32,938 nucleotides of DNA from Polyangiaceae bacterium. GTDB taxonomy: Bacteria > Myxococcota_A > Polyangia > Polyangiales > Polyangiaceae. Positions 24,445 to 32,853 of this stretch are shown here, one piece after another. Within the stretch, counting starts at the first letter, position 1; each line of letters opens with the position of its first letter. The notes beneath the pieces are model-generated. The model had not been told where the DNA came from and did no database searches. It worked only from the letters and a program-made list of their open reading frames with translations. The stretch is from NCBI GenBank assembly GCA_025937785.1, contig JAICQQ010000083.1:1-32938 (forward strand), read 5' to 3'. The position numbers were made by a program, and so were the translations under genes.

Positions 24445-25928
24445 TCGGATTTCGTCGAGCCGAAGGGATCGTCGCGCACTAGCGTCGGCGAATCGTGAGC
24501 GGGCGCCGGCGGGTTCGCCGGTTTCTTCGGGGCAGCGGCCGGGCGCTCCGCGGACGTGACCGGCAGGCGTTGCGCTGGGGAAACCCGCTTCGGTGGCGGG
24601 GCGGGTGAGGCCGCAGGCGCCGCCACCGCGCCCGTCGTGGAGCCCTCCAACAGCTCGTCGATCTCCATGGCGTCGGCGTCGTCCAAGGCGGCCAAGGCGG
24701 AGGCCGCGCGCGTGCGCCGGGCTTGGTCCACGCCTGGGCTCTTGGCGACCTGATCGAGCAGCCCGCGCTTCGCGTCGACGTCGGTCTCTTTTTCGGCAGC
24801 CTCCATCAGTGCGTCCGCCCAGCGACCCTCGATCACTCGAAAGACTTCGGAGTTCTTTTCCGCGCTGGTGGCGGGCAGCTCCAAGAGTTTTGCGTGCGCT
24901 CCGAACACGTCGCCATTGTCGAGCAACTGCTTGGCTCGTCCCAGCGTGGTCGATGTCTTCGGCGGCGCTGGATCGGCAGCCGTGCTCGGAGACGGCGAGG
25001 TCGGGGCCACGTTTTTTCCCAGCGCCAACATGCCGACGAGGACCAACAGCGCGATTGCGAGCAAGCCGGCCGCAGCCTTGAGAGCGAACGGTAAGCCTGG
25101 CCCGCGCGGGCTGGGCTCGGCGCTCAGGCTGAAGGCTTCGGCTGCCGTTTGCCCCGCGGCAAGCTTTTGCGCTTCGTCGGCGCCAGGGACGTAGATGTCA
25201 CCTTTCGGGACGAACTTCAGGATGACGTCGCCAAGCTCGATGTTGTCGCGCGCGTCGATCAGAGCCCGCTGCAGTTCCACCGCATTCACGCGCACACCAT
25301 TGGCGCTGCCCTTGTCGATCAGCTCGTACCTGCCGTCGCCGATGGCGTGGACCTCGGCGTGCACCCGGCTGACGGAGGCATGATTGATGGAGATATCGCA
25401 TTCCTCGCCGCGCCCCACGACCATGCGCGTGCCGCTCAGCGGATACTCGGTGCCTGGGGCGGGGCCCACCACCATGACCAGGCGATCGGGCTGATTCACG
25501 AGGGTGTCGCGCCGCCCCGTGGTGGTGATCAGGCCGTCGCGCATGGTGGGGTGGGTGCGGCTCGCCGCGAGCGCTTCGTCGACGATCTCCAGGCGATAGT
25601 CGCCCAGTTGGATCAAGTCCCCGTGGGCGATGCGGACCGGATCTACGACGCGCGCGCCGTTGACGAACGCACCGTTGTAGCTCTCCCGGTCTCCCACGTA
25701 CCAAGCGTTGGCTTCGCGAAAGAGGCGCGCATGGTGACGAGAAATGTTGCGTTCGGTCAGGCGAATCGTGTTCGCTTCGGCGCGTCCGACTGTGTACTCG
25801 TCGCGGACCAAGTTCACCGAGGTCTTTTCGCCTTGGTCATCCTCGATGGATAATTTCCACATCAGCCGTCGTGTTCCAGATGCGTCGTCGGGCCCTGGGC
25901 CGGACTCTCTGGACTGCGAATTTGTCAC
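24441..25928 (-). CDS. Double-FHA-domain membrane protein
   Basis: The 495-residue protein has two forkhead-associated phosphothreonine-binding domains. FHA1 is at about 45-118 (TVGRAEANTIRL, ISRHHARL, YNGAFVNG). FHA2 is at about 152-240 (VVGRGEECDISI, VSRVHAEV, GSANGVRVNA). Both keep the glycine-arginine, serine-arginine-histidine and asparagine-glycine contacts. One membrane helix follows at about 282-304, then a helical region and a Pro/Ala tail predicted to be outside the cytosol. FHA domains read Ser/Thr-kinase signals, so this may tether a phosphoprotein at the membrane, with the kinase at 12059-13666 as one possible source. The GTG start at 25928 has GAGGG just upstream; an ATG at 25862 is an alternative. 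The next gene overlaps by 4 bp. Confidence 0.93.
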   Translation of the reverse strand: MTNSQSRESGPGPDDASGTRRLMWKLSIEDDQGEKTSVNLVRDEYTVGRAEANTIRLTERNISRHHARLFREANAWYVGDRESYNGAFVNGARVVDPVRIAHGDLIQLGDYRLEIVDEALAASRTHPTMRDGLITTTGRRDTLVNQPDRLVMVVGPAPGTEYPLSGTRMVVGRGEECDISINHASVSRVHAEVHAIGDGRYELIDKGSANGVRVNAVELQRALIDARDNIELGDVILKFVPKGDIYVPGADEAQKLAAGQTAAEAFSLSAEPSPRGPGLPFALKAAAGLLAIALLVLVGMLALGKNVAPTSPSPSTAADPAPPKTSTTLGRAKQLLDNGDVFGAHAKLLELPATSAEKNSEVFRVIEGRWADALMEAAEKETDVDAKRGLLDQVAKSPGVDQARRTRAASALAALDDADAMEIDELLEGSTTGAVAAPAASPAPPPKRVSPAQRLPVTSAERPAAAPKKPANPPAPAHDSPTLVRDDPFGSTKSE

Positions 25929-25971
25929 GTTCCCTCGGAGGTTTCTAGGTCTGTCGCGCTAAACTCATTCA

Positions 25972-25984
25972 ATTGCAGTGCAAT
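25972..25984. promoter_or_regulatory. Palindrome ATTGCA-G-TGCAAT upstream of the FHA gene
   Basis: Perfect 6-bp arms around a single G lie 44 bp upstream of the FHA start, in the 82-bp gap after the serine hydrolase gene. The surrounding sequence is locally AT-rich. This could be an operator for the FHA-SGNH pair. No regulator is identifiable. Confidence 0.35.
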
Positions 25985-26010
25985 AGGCGGGGCGCCTAGA
26001 ACGGAAGTTA

Positions 26011-27150
26011 TCAGCTCAGTCCATCGGTCGACAGGGCCAACTGAGTCAGGGCCTCGTGGACCAGCGGCCGGGCAGCGCGAATACGCGGGTTTTCACGCGT
26101 GGGATGCACTCGGTTCGAGAGCGCTACGGTGACGATGTCAGAGTCGGGGTCGCACCACAAGCTGGTCCCGGTAAAGCCGAGGTGACCAAAGGTTCGGGGG
26201 CCGGCGCTTGCCCCCGAAGAGGACCCCTCGGTCGTTTTCCCGTCGAAGCCGCAGCGCAGAGAGCCTCCCGGGCGCGGGCGTGTGAGGCGCGCGAGCTCCT
26301 CCTGGTCGAGGAAGGAAGCGTCGCGCCGCGCGCCGGCATCGAGCAGCGCGCACCCGAATTTCAGCAGCGCTTCGACCGGTGCGAACAGGCCAGCGTGTCC
26401 GGCGGCGGCGTGGCCGGCGAGCGCCCAACAGTTGTCGTCGTGCACCACACCCCGCGTCGGGCGCCCGCGCCAGGGAAGGACCTCGGTGGGCGCCACCCGG
26501 CGCTTGAAGTCGCCCTGGGCCAGCCATTGCCGCGCCGAACCCATTTCGAGGGCGAGCGGCGCGAAGATCTCTTGGCGGAACAGCTCGTCGAGGGCGATGC
26601 CGGTGACCGCTTCGAGCGCCGCTCCGACGAGCAGGTAGCCCATATCGCTGTACAAGGGTGGGTACTCCGTGTCGGGTGCAGGGTCACGGCAGGCGGGTCT
26701 GAGGCTGCGAGCGGCGCGTTCGAGTGCCCGCGCGCGGCGCACGGGACGCCGGAGCTCGAGCGGCTGGAACAGCGGTAGGTGTGCCTCGAGGCCCGCTCGA
26801 TGGGCGAGCAGTGCTTCGATGGGGGCGTCTTCGCTCGGCGTACCGCGGGCTTCCGCTAGGAGCGCCCCGAGACGCGTGTCGAAGCCCACGGTCCGCCGCC
26901 GCGCCAGGCGGGTCACCAGCACCGCCAGGAACGGCTTACTCACCGACGCGAGGTCGAACACCGTCTGCGCGGTGACGGCGCCCCGCCCCGTGTTCCCCGC
27001 AGCTCCCGTGTAGACGCACCACCCACCTCGAGTGCACGAATTGTCCGAGCGCGCGGCGCTGCGCCGAGCAAGGCCGAGCACCGCCGCCGGCGCAACCGCA
27101 GGGTGGACGAACAAGCCTTGCGCGATTTGGTCTAGAACCGGATGCTGCAT
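26011..27150 (-). CDS. Serine hydrolase, class C beta-lactamase / penicillin-binding-protein fold
   Basis: The 379-residue protein has the beta-lactamase family triad of motifs: SxxK as SVSK in TVFDLASVSKPFLAVL, YxN as YSD in PPLYSDMGYLLVG, and HxG-type HLGFTGTS near the C-terminus. This is the pattern of class C-related esterases and D,D-peptidases, not a proven beta-lactamase. I see no signal peptide, since the N-terminus MQHPVLDQIAQGLF is not hydrophobic enough, so a cytosolic esterase is possible. The ATG at 27150 is divergent from pilC, with 133 bp between. The FHA and SGNH genes follow on the same strand after 82 bp and may be in the same transcription unit. Confidence 0.88.
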   Translation of the reverse strand: MQHPVLDQIAQGLFVHPAVAPAAVLGLARRSAARSDNSCTRGGWCVYTGAAGNTGRGAVTAQTVFDLASVSKPFLAVLVTRLARRRTVGFDTRLGALLAEARGTPSEDAPIEALLAHRAGLEAHLPLFQPLELRRPVRRARALERAARSLRPACRDPAPDTEYPPLYSDMGYLLVGAALEAVTGIALDELFRQEIFAPLALEMGSARQWLAQGDFKRRVAPTEVLPWRGRPTRGVVHDDNCWALAGHAAAGHAGLFAPVEALLKFGCALLDAGARRDASFLDQEELARLTRPRPGGSLRCGFDGKTTEGSSSGASAGPRTFGHLGFTGTSLWCDPDSDIVTVALSNRVHPTRENPRIRAARPLVHEALTQLALSTDGLS

Positions 27151-27182
27151 CGGTTAGTATTTCGTGTTGGCCCGCATCGATT

Positions 27183-27212
27183 TTGACCCAGCGCCCGGTC
27201 CGCCGGTATGCT
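27183..27212 (+). promoter_or_regulatory. Candidate sigma-70 promoter for pilC-pilS
   Basis: TTGACC at 27183-27188 and TATGCT at 27207-27212 are separated by 18 bp. A start point near 27219 would leave a 65-nt leader before pilC. A promoter here is expected because pilC lacks upstream pil genes and the neighbouring gene is divergent. Confidence 0.4.
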
Positions 27213-27283
27213 GCAGGGCCCCCAGGGTGCACCCCAGCGGGTCGAAAATGGCAAGCGCGATATCAGAGAAGGTGGTCGACTGA

Positions 27284-28498
27284 ATGGCCGAATTCGCTTG
27301 GGAAGCGCGCGCGCGGAGCGGAGAAGTCCGCCGTGGGAACATGGAGGCCACGGACGAGGCCGCCGTCAATGCCCGTCTGCGCCAGCTCAACCTGAATCCG
27401 GTTCGTGTCCGCAAGAAGCTCAAGATCGCGGCATTTCAGTTCGGCAGCGGGGTTGCCACCAAAGATCTGGTTACCTTCACCCGCCTGTTCGCGACCATGA
27501 TCGACGCGGGGTTGCCGCTGGTTCAGTGCCTGGACATCTTGGCCACGCAGCAGACGAACAAGCAGTTCGAAGTCATTTTGAAGGACGTCAAAGCCTCGGT
27601 AGAGGGCGGCTCCTCGTTCAGCGACGCTTTGAAGCGTCACCCCCGGGTATTCGATGAGCTCTTCGTGAACTTGGTGCACGCGGGCGAGGTGGGCGGCATC
27701 CTCGACTCGATTTTGAGCAGGCTCTCGATCTATCTCGAGAAGCGCCAGAAGTTGGTGCGCCAGGTGCGGGGCGCGCTGGTGTACCCCTCGATCGTCGTCG
27801 TGATCGCGGCGGGCGTGATGACGGTGTTGATGACCTTCGTCATCCCCGCGTTCGAGAGCATGTTCAAGGATTTCGGCGGCGGGTCCGAGAACCTGCCGGC
27901 CCTCACGCGGCTGATGATCAGCTTGTCGCAGACGTTCGTGACCTATTCACCGTTTTTGGTGCTGCTCTTGATCGGCGGAGCCGTAGGCTTTTCATACGCC
28001 TACAGGACGCCCAAGGGGAAACGCATCGTCCACAAGACGCTGCTGCAATTGCCGGTGATGGGCTCGGTGTTGCGCAAGATCTCGGTGGCACGTTTCACGC
28101 GCACGCTGGGCACGCTGCTGACGTCCGGCGTGCCCATCCTCGACGCACTCGAGATCTGCGCGCGTACGTCGGGCAACGTCATCATCGAGGAAGGCATCCT
28201 CAAGGTGCGCCAGAGCATCAGCGAGGGCAAGAACATGGCGGAACCATTGGCCGAAGCCAAGGTGTTCCCGGACATGGTGGTGCAGATGATCGGCGTCGGG
28301 GAACAAACCGGTGCGCTCGATCAAATGCTGAACAAGGTCGCCGACTTCTACGAGGAAGAGACGGACGTGGCGGTCGCGGCGCTCACCAGCGCGCTCGAGC
28401 CCATCATGATGGTCGGGGTGGGCGGCATGGTCGGCGTCGTGCTGGTGGCCATGTACATGCCGATCTTCTCGCTTGCAGGCAACATCAAGGCGGACTGA
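27284..28498 (+). CDS. pilC: Type IV pilus inner-membrane platform protein PilC
   Basis: PilC is the polytopic inner-membrane platform on which the PilB and PilT motors act during pilus extension and retraction. The 404-residue protein matches family length. The N-terminal cytosolic region (FAWEARARSGEVRRG) is followed by two GspF/T2SSF domains. The first begins TKDLVTFTRLFATMIDAGLPLVQCL and the second ISVARFTRTLGTLLTSGVPILDAL. Three membrane helices are at about 170-190, 222-240 and at the C-terminus (MVGVGGMVGVVLVAMYMPIF). The start is the ATG at 27284, with GAAGGTGG upstream. pilB and pilT, usual upstream partners, are not in the window. pilS follows 16 bp downstream, as in the myxobacterial pil order. 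Confidence 0.95.
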   Translation: MAEFAWEARARSGEVRRGNMEATDEAAVNARLRQLNLNPVRVRKKLKIAAFQFGSGVATKDLVTFTRLFATMIDAGLPLVQCLDILATQQTNKQFEVILKDVKASVEGGSSFSDALKRHPRVFDELFVNLVHAGEVGGILDSILSRLSIYLEKRQKLVRQVRGALVYPSIVVVIAAGVMTVLMTFVIPAFESMFKDFGGGSENLPALTRLMISLSQTFVTYSPFLVLLLIGGAVGFSYAYRTPKGKRIVHKTLLQLPVMGSVLRKISVARFTRTLGTLLTSGVPILDALEICARTSGNVIIEEGILKVRQSISEGKNMAEPLAEAKVFPDMVVQMIGVGEQTGALDQMLNKVADFYEEETDVAVAALTSALEPIMMVGVGGMVGVVLVAMYMPIFSLAGNIKAD

Positions 28499-28514
28499 GA
28501 GCCGTTCTCGGCGC

Positions 28515-29879
28515 ATGAAATTCGAACTCGGCATCCCCGACGTGAGCGCCGGGGCTACGCTGCCCAGGCGCCTGGCGTGGGTGACCGGCGTCAGGCTGGT
28601 CCTGCTCACCATCCCGTTGTCGTTGGTGGCCGTGTTTTATCTGCGCGGCACGTTCAACGTGGGTGCGTTCACGGTGCGCCTGCTGCTGTTCACCCTGAGC
28701 TTCTCCTATGGACTGGCAGCGGTGTACGCGGCTCTGTTGCGAGCCCGCCGCGCCGGCTGGTTCCTGGCGCACGCGCAACTCTTGTGCGATCAGGTCGTCT
28801 GGACGATCGTCGTCTATCTGACGGGGGGAGTCGCGAGCGGCGCCACCTCGTTCTACGGTCTGACCTGCCTCGTCGGGGCGATCCTGATCGGCGCACGGGG
28901 CGCGGCGCTCGCCGCAGGTGCAGGGATCGCCTGCTACCTGATCCTGGTTCTGGGGCTGCAGTTCGCGGATCTTCCACCACCACCCGATCAGCCTGCGGCC
29001 CTGTACGCCGTGTCGAATAGCGAGCTCGTCTACTACGCGCTCATCAACTCGCTGGTGCTGTTCGTGGTGGCGCTGCTCGCCGTGTACCTGGCCGAGCGCC
29101 TACGCTTGACCGGGGGTGAGCTGGCGCAAGCGCGAGAACGGGCCGACCAGGCCGAGCGCATGGCGGCCATGGGTCGCTTGGCGACTGGGCTTGCCCATGA
29201 AATACGCAATCCGCTCAGCTCGATAGCCGGCTCGATTCAGCTGCTCCGGGCGGGCCCTGGGCTGAGTGACGAAGATCGGGAGCTGTGCGAGATCGTGCTG
29301 AGAGAATCCGCGCGGCTGAACGACCTGGTCACCGACATGCTCGATCTATCCCGACCCCGGCCGCCCACGCTGCTGCCTCTCGATCTCGTCCGCCTGGTGC
29401 GTGAGGTGGTCGAGCTCGCCGGTAGATCTGGGCGAGCCACGACCGACGTGGCCATCACGCTGCGCGCTCCCGCGACGGCACTGGTGCTCGCGGACGGCGC
29501 CCAGCTGCGCCAGCTCACATGGAACCTGGTGCGCAACGCCGTACAGGCCAGCAGCGCCGAGGACGAAGTGGGCGTCGAGGTCGGCATCGACAGCGCTACC
29601 GATCACGTGTGGTTGGCCGTTCGCGACGAGGGGGTCGGGTTGGACGAGATCGCCAAGCAGCGTTTGTTCGATGCTTTCTTCACGACGCGGACCCAAGGCA
29701 CGGGCGTAGGACTCGCGGTCGTGAAGCGCATTGCCGACGACCACGGATTCTCCATCGAGGTGGAGAGCGAGCCGGGAGCTGGGGCCACGTTTCGCATCGA
29801 CATGGGCAAACAGCGGCGCGCGGCCGAGCTCTTGGAAGCCGAGCCCGACGCCGACCGCTTGGCGACCGAGCCCGACTGA
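28515..29879 (+). CDS. pilS: Sensor histidine kinase PilS
   Basis: This membrane histidine kinase would phosphorylate the PilR response regulator to control pilin transcription. The 454-residue protein has about six transmembrane helices in residues 22-193. A short coiled linker follows, then the dimerisation/phosphotransfer box GLAHEIRNPLSSI with His228. The ATPase domain has N box NLVRNAVQA, G1 DEGVGL and G2 GTGVGLAVVKRI. The six-helix sensor and tight linkage to pilC, 16 bp away, support PilS over a generic kinase. I chose the ATG at 28515; an upstream ATG overlaps pilC and would add 14 residues. pilR and pilA do not follow. The next gene encodes an MlaC-like protein, so the pil locus is split. 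Confidence 0.9.
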   Translation: MKFELGIPDVSAGATLPRRLAWVTGVRLVLLTIPLSLVAVFYLRGTFNVGAFTVRLLLFTLSFSYGLAAVYAALLRARRAGWFLAHAQLLCDQVVWTIVVYLTGGVASGATSFYGLTCLVGAILIGARGAALAAGAGIACYLILVLGLQFADLPPPPDQPAALYAVSNSELVYYALINSLVLFVVALLAVYLAERLRLTGGELAQARERADQAERMAAMGRLATGLAHEIRNPLSSIAGSIQLLRAGPGLSDEDRELCEIVLRESARLNDLVTDMLDLSRPRPPTLLPLDLVRLVREVVELAGRSGRATTDVAITLRAPATALVLADGAQLRQLTWNLVRNAVQASSAEDEVGVEVGIDSATDHVWLAVRDEGVGLDEIAKQRLFDAFFTTRTQGTGVGLAVVKRIADDHGFSIEVESEPGAGATFRIDMGKQRRAAELLEAEPDADRLATEPD

Positions 29880-29980
29880 AAATGTGACGGCGAGCGTGAC
29901 GCAGGTTTTAGCGCCACTGCAGCGCAGGCGCTCAACACCCCGACAATATGTAAGAAACCTCGCTGTACTTTTTCCGGAAG

Positions 29981-30026
29981 CTTCTGCCTGCCACCTGCGT
30001 AGAAGGACTGGAAAGCTTCTATTTTT
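29981..30026 (+). promoter_or_regulatory. Possible attenuator-like alternating stems upstream of mlaC
   Basis: AGAAG at 30001-30005 can pair with CTTCT at 29981-29985 or with CTTCT at 30016-30020. The second pairing is followed by ATTTTT at 30021-30026, as in a weak intrinsic terminator. The stems are only 5 bp, so this is speculative. The remaining 167-bp gap between pilS and mlaC holds no gene. Confidence 0.2.
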
Positions 30027-30046
30027 GCACTAAGTGGAAGGTGCCG

Positions 30047-30631
30047 ATGAACCGTCGTCTGTTTTGCCTCGTGTGTGCCCTGGTCACCTTTGGATTTGCC
30101 TCGCCGCTCTGGGCTCAGGGCCCCGAGGCCTTCGTCAAAGCCAAGCAGGAAGAGCTCGTCAGCGTCCTGCGCGCCGGCGGCCCTGACGAGGACAAGAAGG
30201 TCGAGGCCATCTTCAACACCATGCTCGACTACGACGCGCTGGCGCAGCTGTCGCTCGACAAGCATTGGAGCGAGATTTCGGACAGCGAGCGCGCCGAATT
30301 CAAAGAGTTGCTCAAGAAGCTGGTGCAACGCGCCTACCGCAAGAACATCAAGAAGACGCTGAACTACGAGATCAGCTACAAGGGGGAGGGGCAGGCGAAC
30401 AAGGGTCACCTGGTGCGGACCGTCGCGCGCAACAAGGAGAAGCCGCGCGAACAACCGGTGAGCGTGGACTACGTCCTGCACCAGGTCGGCGGGCAATGGC
30501 GCATCTTCGACGTGGTGACCGAGGGCTCCAGCATGGTCATGAACTACCGGAGTCAATTCGGGCGCATCATTAAGAAGAGCGGTTTCGCGGAGCTACTGAA
30601 GAAGATGCGCAGCAAAGCCGAGAACGACTGA
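30047..30631 (+). CDS. MlaC/Ttg2D-like periplasmic phospholipid-binding protein
   Basis: The 194-residue product has a Sec signal peptide (RRLFCLVCALVTFGFASPLWAQ, cleavage near residue 24). A mature domain with the MlaC/Ttg2D pattern follows: DYDALAQLSLDKHW, AEFKELLKKLVQRAY, VDYVLHQVGGQWRIFDVVTEG and MNYRSQFGRIIKKSGFAELLKK. MlaC carries phospholipids between the Mla inner-membrane transporter and the outer membrane to keep lipid asymmetry. No mlaA, B, D, E or F gene is in the window, so it is a stand-alone copy here. I chose the ATG at 30047 because GGAAGG lies 5 bp upstream; the GTG at 30041 would overlap that site. Confidence 0.92.
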   Translation: MNRRLFCLVCALVTFGFASPLWAQGPEAFVKAKQEELVSVLRAGGPDEDKKVEAIFNTMLDYDALAQLSLDKHWSEISDSERAEFKELLKKLVQRAYRKNIKKTLNYEISYKGEGQANKGHLVRTVARNKEKPREQPVSVDYVLHQVGGQWRIFDVVTEGSSMVMNYRSQFGRIIKKSGFAELLKKMRSKAEND

Positions 30632-30651
30632 GTCCCCGCGCCGCAGCCGTG

Positions 30652-30666
30652 TCGGCTCGGAGCCGA
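30652..30666. terminator. Stem TCGGCTC-G-GAGCCGA after mlaC
   Basis: Perfect 7-bp arms around one base (overlapping 6-bp arms around AG give a better loop) lie 20 bp after the mlaC stop. No T-run follows, so intrinsic termination is uncertain. It may be a 3'-end stabilising or Rho-related stem. Confidence 0.3.
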
Positions 30667-30786
30667 GCGGTGTAGGTGAGTAGTCCCCTGCTCAGGCGCT
30701 CAGCCGATCCTGCAAGGCACGGTTTTTTCGCTCGAATCTTCACTTCGGCTGTCCCGCGTTCTGCCAGGGGCGCTACGATCGAGGCA

Positions 30787-32667
30787 GTGGCCTCCCACCG
30801 CGCCCGTTCGACCGCACCGCCCCCGCGGAAACGACCCGCGCCGAGCGCCGCCAGCGAGACTCTCAGCCTGCCGCTACGGCTGACCGTCGCGCGCGGCGCG
30901 CTCGGCATGGAGCTGTACGAGCCACTCAAGCTCGGGGCCTTCGAGATCCCGAGCCTGGCTTTCACGCTGCCGGGACTGAGGTTTCCCGTCGACCTGTCGG
31001 GCGGCGTTGCCCACTTTCGACACCGCCGCGGTGTGCTCCAACAGCTTCGGTTTCGCGCGTCTCCGGCCGCCATCGCGGAGCAATTTCAACAGCACGCAGC
31101 GACGGTGCTGGGCGCGTTGGCACGTGCTGCGAGCGTGTGGCTCAGACCCTCGGGGCTGTCGCTCGGCGCCGTGGGGGAGGCGGGTGCGCTGGCCTTCGAC
31201 TTGCTCTGGGCGCCGGACGGCGAAGCGCTGCGGCTCGTCGTGGCCAACGCGCGTGGTGCGGGTCTGCGGGCCCCCGCGCTGGCTTTCGCGCTGCGCTTGT
31301 TGGATCTGACGCTGGCAAGTCTCGGCGCCCGCCGCGGGCGTGTGTTTACGATCGACCGCGCCGCGCCGCGTGTGCTGACGGCACTGCTGCCGCCGCTCGG
31401 TGTCCGCGTTCCCAGCACGACCGGCGTCTCGGATTTCGAAGTCCGCGCGGAAGAAGGGGACGTCGTGGTGGATCTCGGAGGCTCGGCCCAGATCGCGGCG
31501 CTTGCGTTCGAGACTGTACGAGCCCTGGAGATCGCGAGCTTGGCCGAAGCAGCGGACGAGCTGCTGCTTGCGGGTGAGCTGGACCGAGCCCGCCACGCCT
31601 ACCTCGACGCCTTGGAACGCGCGCCCAGGCACCCCGATCTCGCGCTTGCGGTCGCCGAGATCGACGTTTGCATCGGCGGCCGCGACGAGGCAGCCCTGGG
31701 CTTGTTGGTCGACAGCATGGCGGCAACACAGGCCGGTCTGGTGGGTGCCGAGCTACTCGCGCGTGTGGGAGACCTGGTAGGCGCGCGCGAGGCGGTGCAA
31801 GCCCAGGCAGTCAACGAGACCTATGCTCCGGTCGCGGCGCTGGCGTGGGCCGCGTTGGCTCGCCACGAACCATCGCCGCAAGGAAAGTTGGCGGCGCTCG
31901 ATCGCGCCTGCGCGCGCGCCCCCGCGCTCACGGACGTTCGTTGGCTCCGGCTCGCGGCGCGGCTCGAACGTCGGGATTCCGAAGGCGCGCTCGCGGACGC
32001 TCAGCAGCTGGAGGCCACCGCGCAGGGCTCAGAGCAGCGCCACGAAGTGTGCAGTCGAGCGGCGCGACTGTTCCTGGACGCCGGGCAGAAGGCGGGCGCG
32101 GGCCGGCTTTTCGAGCGGGCGCTGCGTTACCTACCGGACGATGCCGTGGCGACGGCGGGTCTGGCCCGCGCGTTCATGGAGACCAATAAGCCCGAGCGCG
32201 CTGCGGCGCTGCTCGAGAGGGCCGTCCAACTCGGAGAGCGCAAGGGGCTCGTCGATGCCGCGGCCTTGATCGATCTTGCCAAAGTACTCGCGCGGCAGCT
32301 CAAGGACCTACCGGCCGCGGTCGCGCGCCTCTGCCAAGTGCCCGCGGTATCTCCCCGCATCATCGAAGCGCGCGCGCTGGAAGGGCGCTTCCGAGCTAGC
32401 CTCGGCGACTTGACCGGCGCGACGCTGGCATACGCGCGCCTACGAGAGTGCGTCGAGCTCGAGGCGCATGACGAGCCTCGCGCCAAGCGTTGGCTCGTCG
32501 AGGCGGCCAGCTTCGAAGAAGACTACCAGCGCGACGTGTTCGCGGCGGAGCGTCACCTCGCTGTCGCGCTGCGCTTGGCCCCCCACGACGAGGCTCTTTT
32601 GAGCCGCTATCGCCGCGTCGCAGCCCTCGTCGCCAAGCGTTCCCAATCCGACCCACCTTCGGGGTGA
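30787..32667 (+). CDS. TPR-repeat protein of unknown function
   Basis: From the GTG at 30787 the product has 626 residues and no signal peptide. The first 240 or so residues form an unrecognised alpha/beta region (LSLPLRLTVARGALGMELYE, FPVDLSGGVAHFRHRRG). From about residue 255 to the end it is a long helical-repeat array of TPR type, for example AADELLLAGELDRARHAYLD and LFERALRYLPDDAVATAGLA. It probably serves as a protein-interaction scaffold in the cytosol. A GTG at 30676 would add 37 residues, but those codons have much lower third-position GC, so I reject it. The N-terminal region may be a lineage-specific domain. No partner is evident, and the gene is flanked by mlaC and a dispersed repeat. 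Confidence 0.82.
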   Translation: MASHRARSTAPPPRKRPAPSAASETLSLPLRLTVARGALGMELYEPLKLGAFEIPSLAFTLPGLRFPVDLSGGVAHFRHRRGVLQQLRFRASPAAIAEQFQQHAATVLGALARAASVWLRPSGLSLGAVGEAGALAFDLLWAPDGEALRLVVANARGAGLRAPALAFALRLLDLTLASLGARRGRVFTIDRAAPRVLTALLPPLGVRVPSTTGVSDFEVRAEEGDVVVDLGGSAQIAALAFETVRALEIASLAEAADELLLAGELDRARHAYLDALERAPRHPDLALAVAEIDVCIGGRDEAALGLLVDSMAATQAGLVGAELLARVGDLVGAREAVQAQAVNETYAPVAALAWAALARHEPSPQGKLAALDRACARAPALTDVRWLRLAARLERRDSEGALADAQQLEATAQGSEQRHEVCSRAARLFLDAGQKAGAGRLFERALRYLPDDAVATAGLARAFMETNKPERAAALLERAVQLGERKGLVDAAALIDLAKVLARQLKDLPAAVARLCQVPAVSPRIIEARALEGRFRASLGDLTGATLAYARLRECVELEAHDEPRAKRWLVEAASFEEDYQRDVFAAERHLAVALRLAPHDEALLSRYRRVAALVAKRSQSDPPSG

Positions 32668-32674
32668 CCCTCAA

Positions 32675-32853
32675 AACCGCCAAGGGCGCCAATGCCCGGC
32701 GAGACGACTCCAGGGTTATCCGACTTTCGTTCGCACGGAGAGTTCGGCTCTGCATTTGCCGATCGATTCACGAAACTAAAGCGCTGCGATCTTGGACCGG
32801 AAGAAAGAACGTTTTCTTGGCGTGAGCTTGGCGTTCTTGGCGTCTTTGCGGTC
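32675..32853. repeat. Inverted arms around the left part of repeat B
   Basis: AACCGCCAAGGGCGCCAA near 32675-32693 is an imperfect inverted copy of TTGGCGTTCTTGGCGTCTTTGCGGT at 32829-32853. The two arms bracket about 135 bp with no gene. This gives a structure like a small non-autonomous element or the remnants of two edges of a repeat-associated gene. The left arm starts 8 bp after the TPR gene stop. Confidence 0.55.

Noticed and set aside
26011..27150. Calling the serine hydrolase an antibiotic-resistance beta-lactamase
   Set aside because: The SxxK/YxN motifs are shared with esterases and D,D-peptidases, YSD replaces YxN, and there is no signal peptide, so resistance is not supported.
30676..30786. 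Longer N-terminus for the TPR protein from the GTG at 30676
   Set aside because: Third-position GC is only slightly above half in these 37 codons compared with much higher values after 30787, and the ribosome-binding site is weak.
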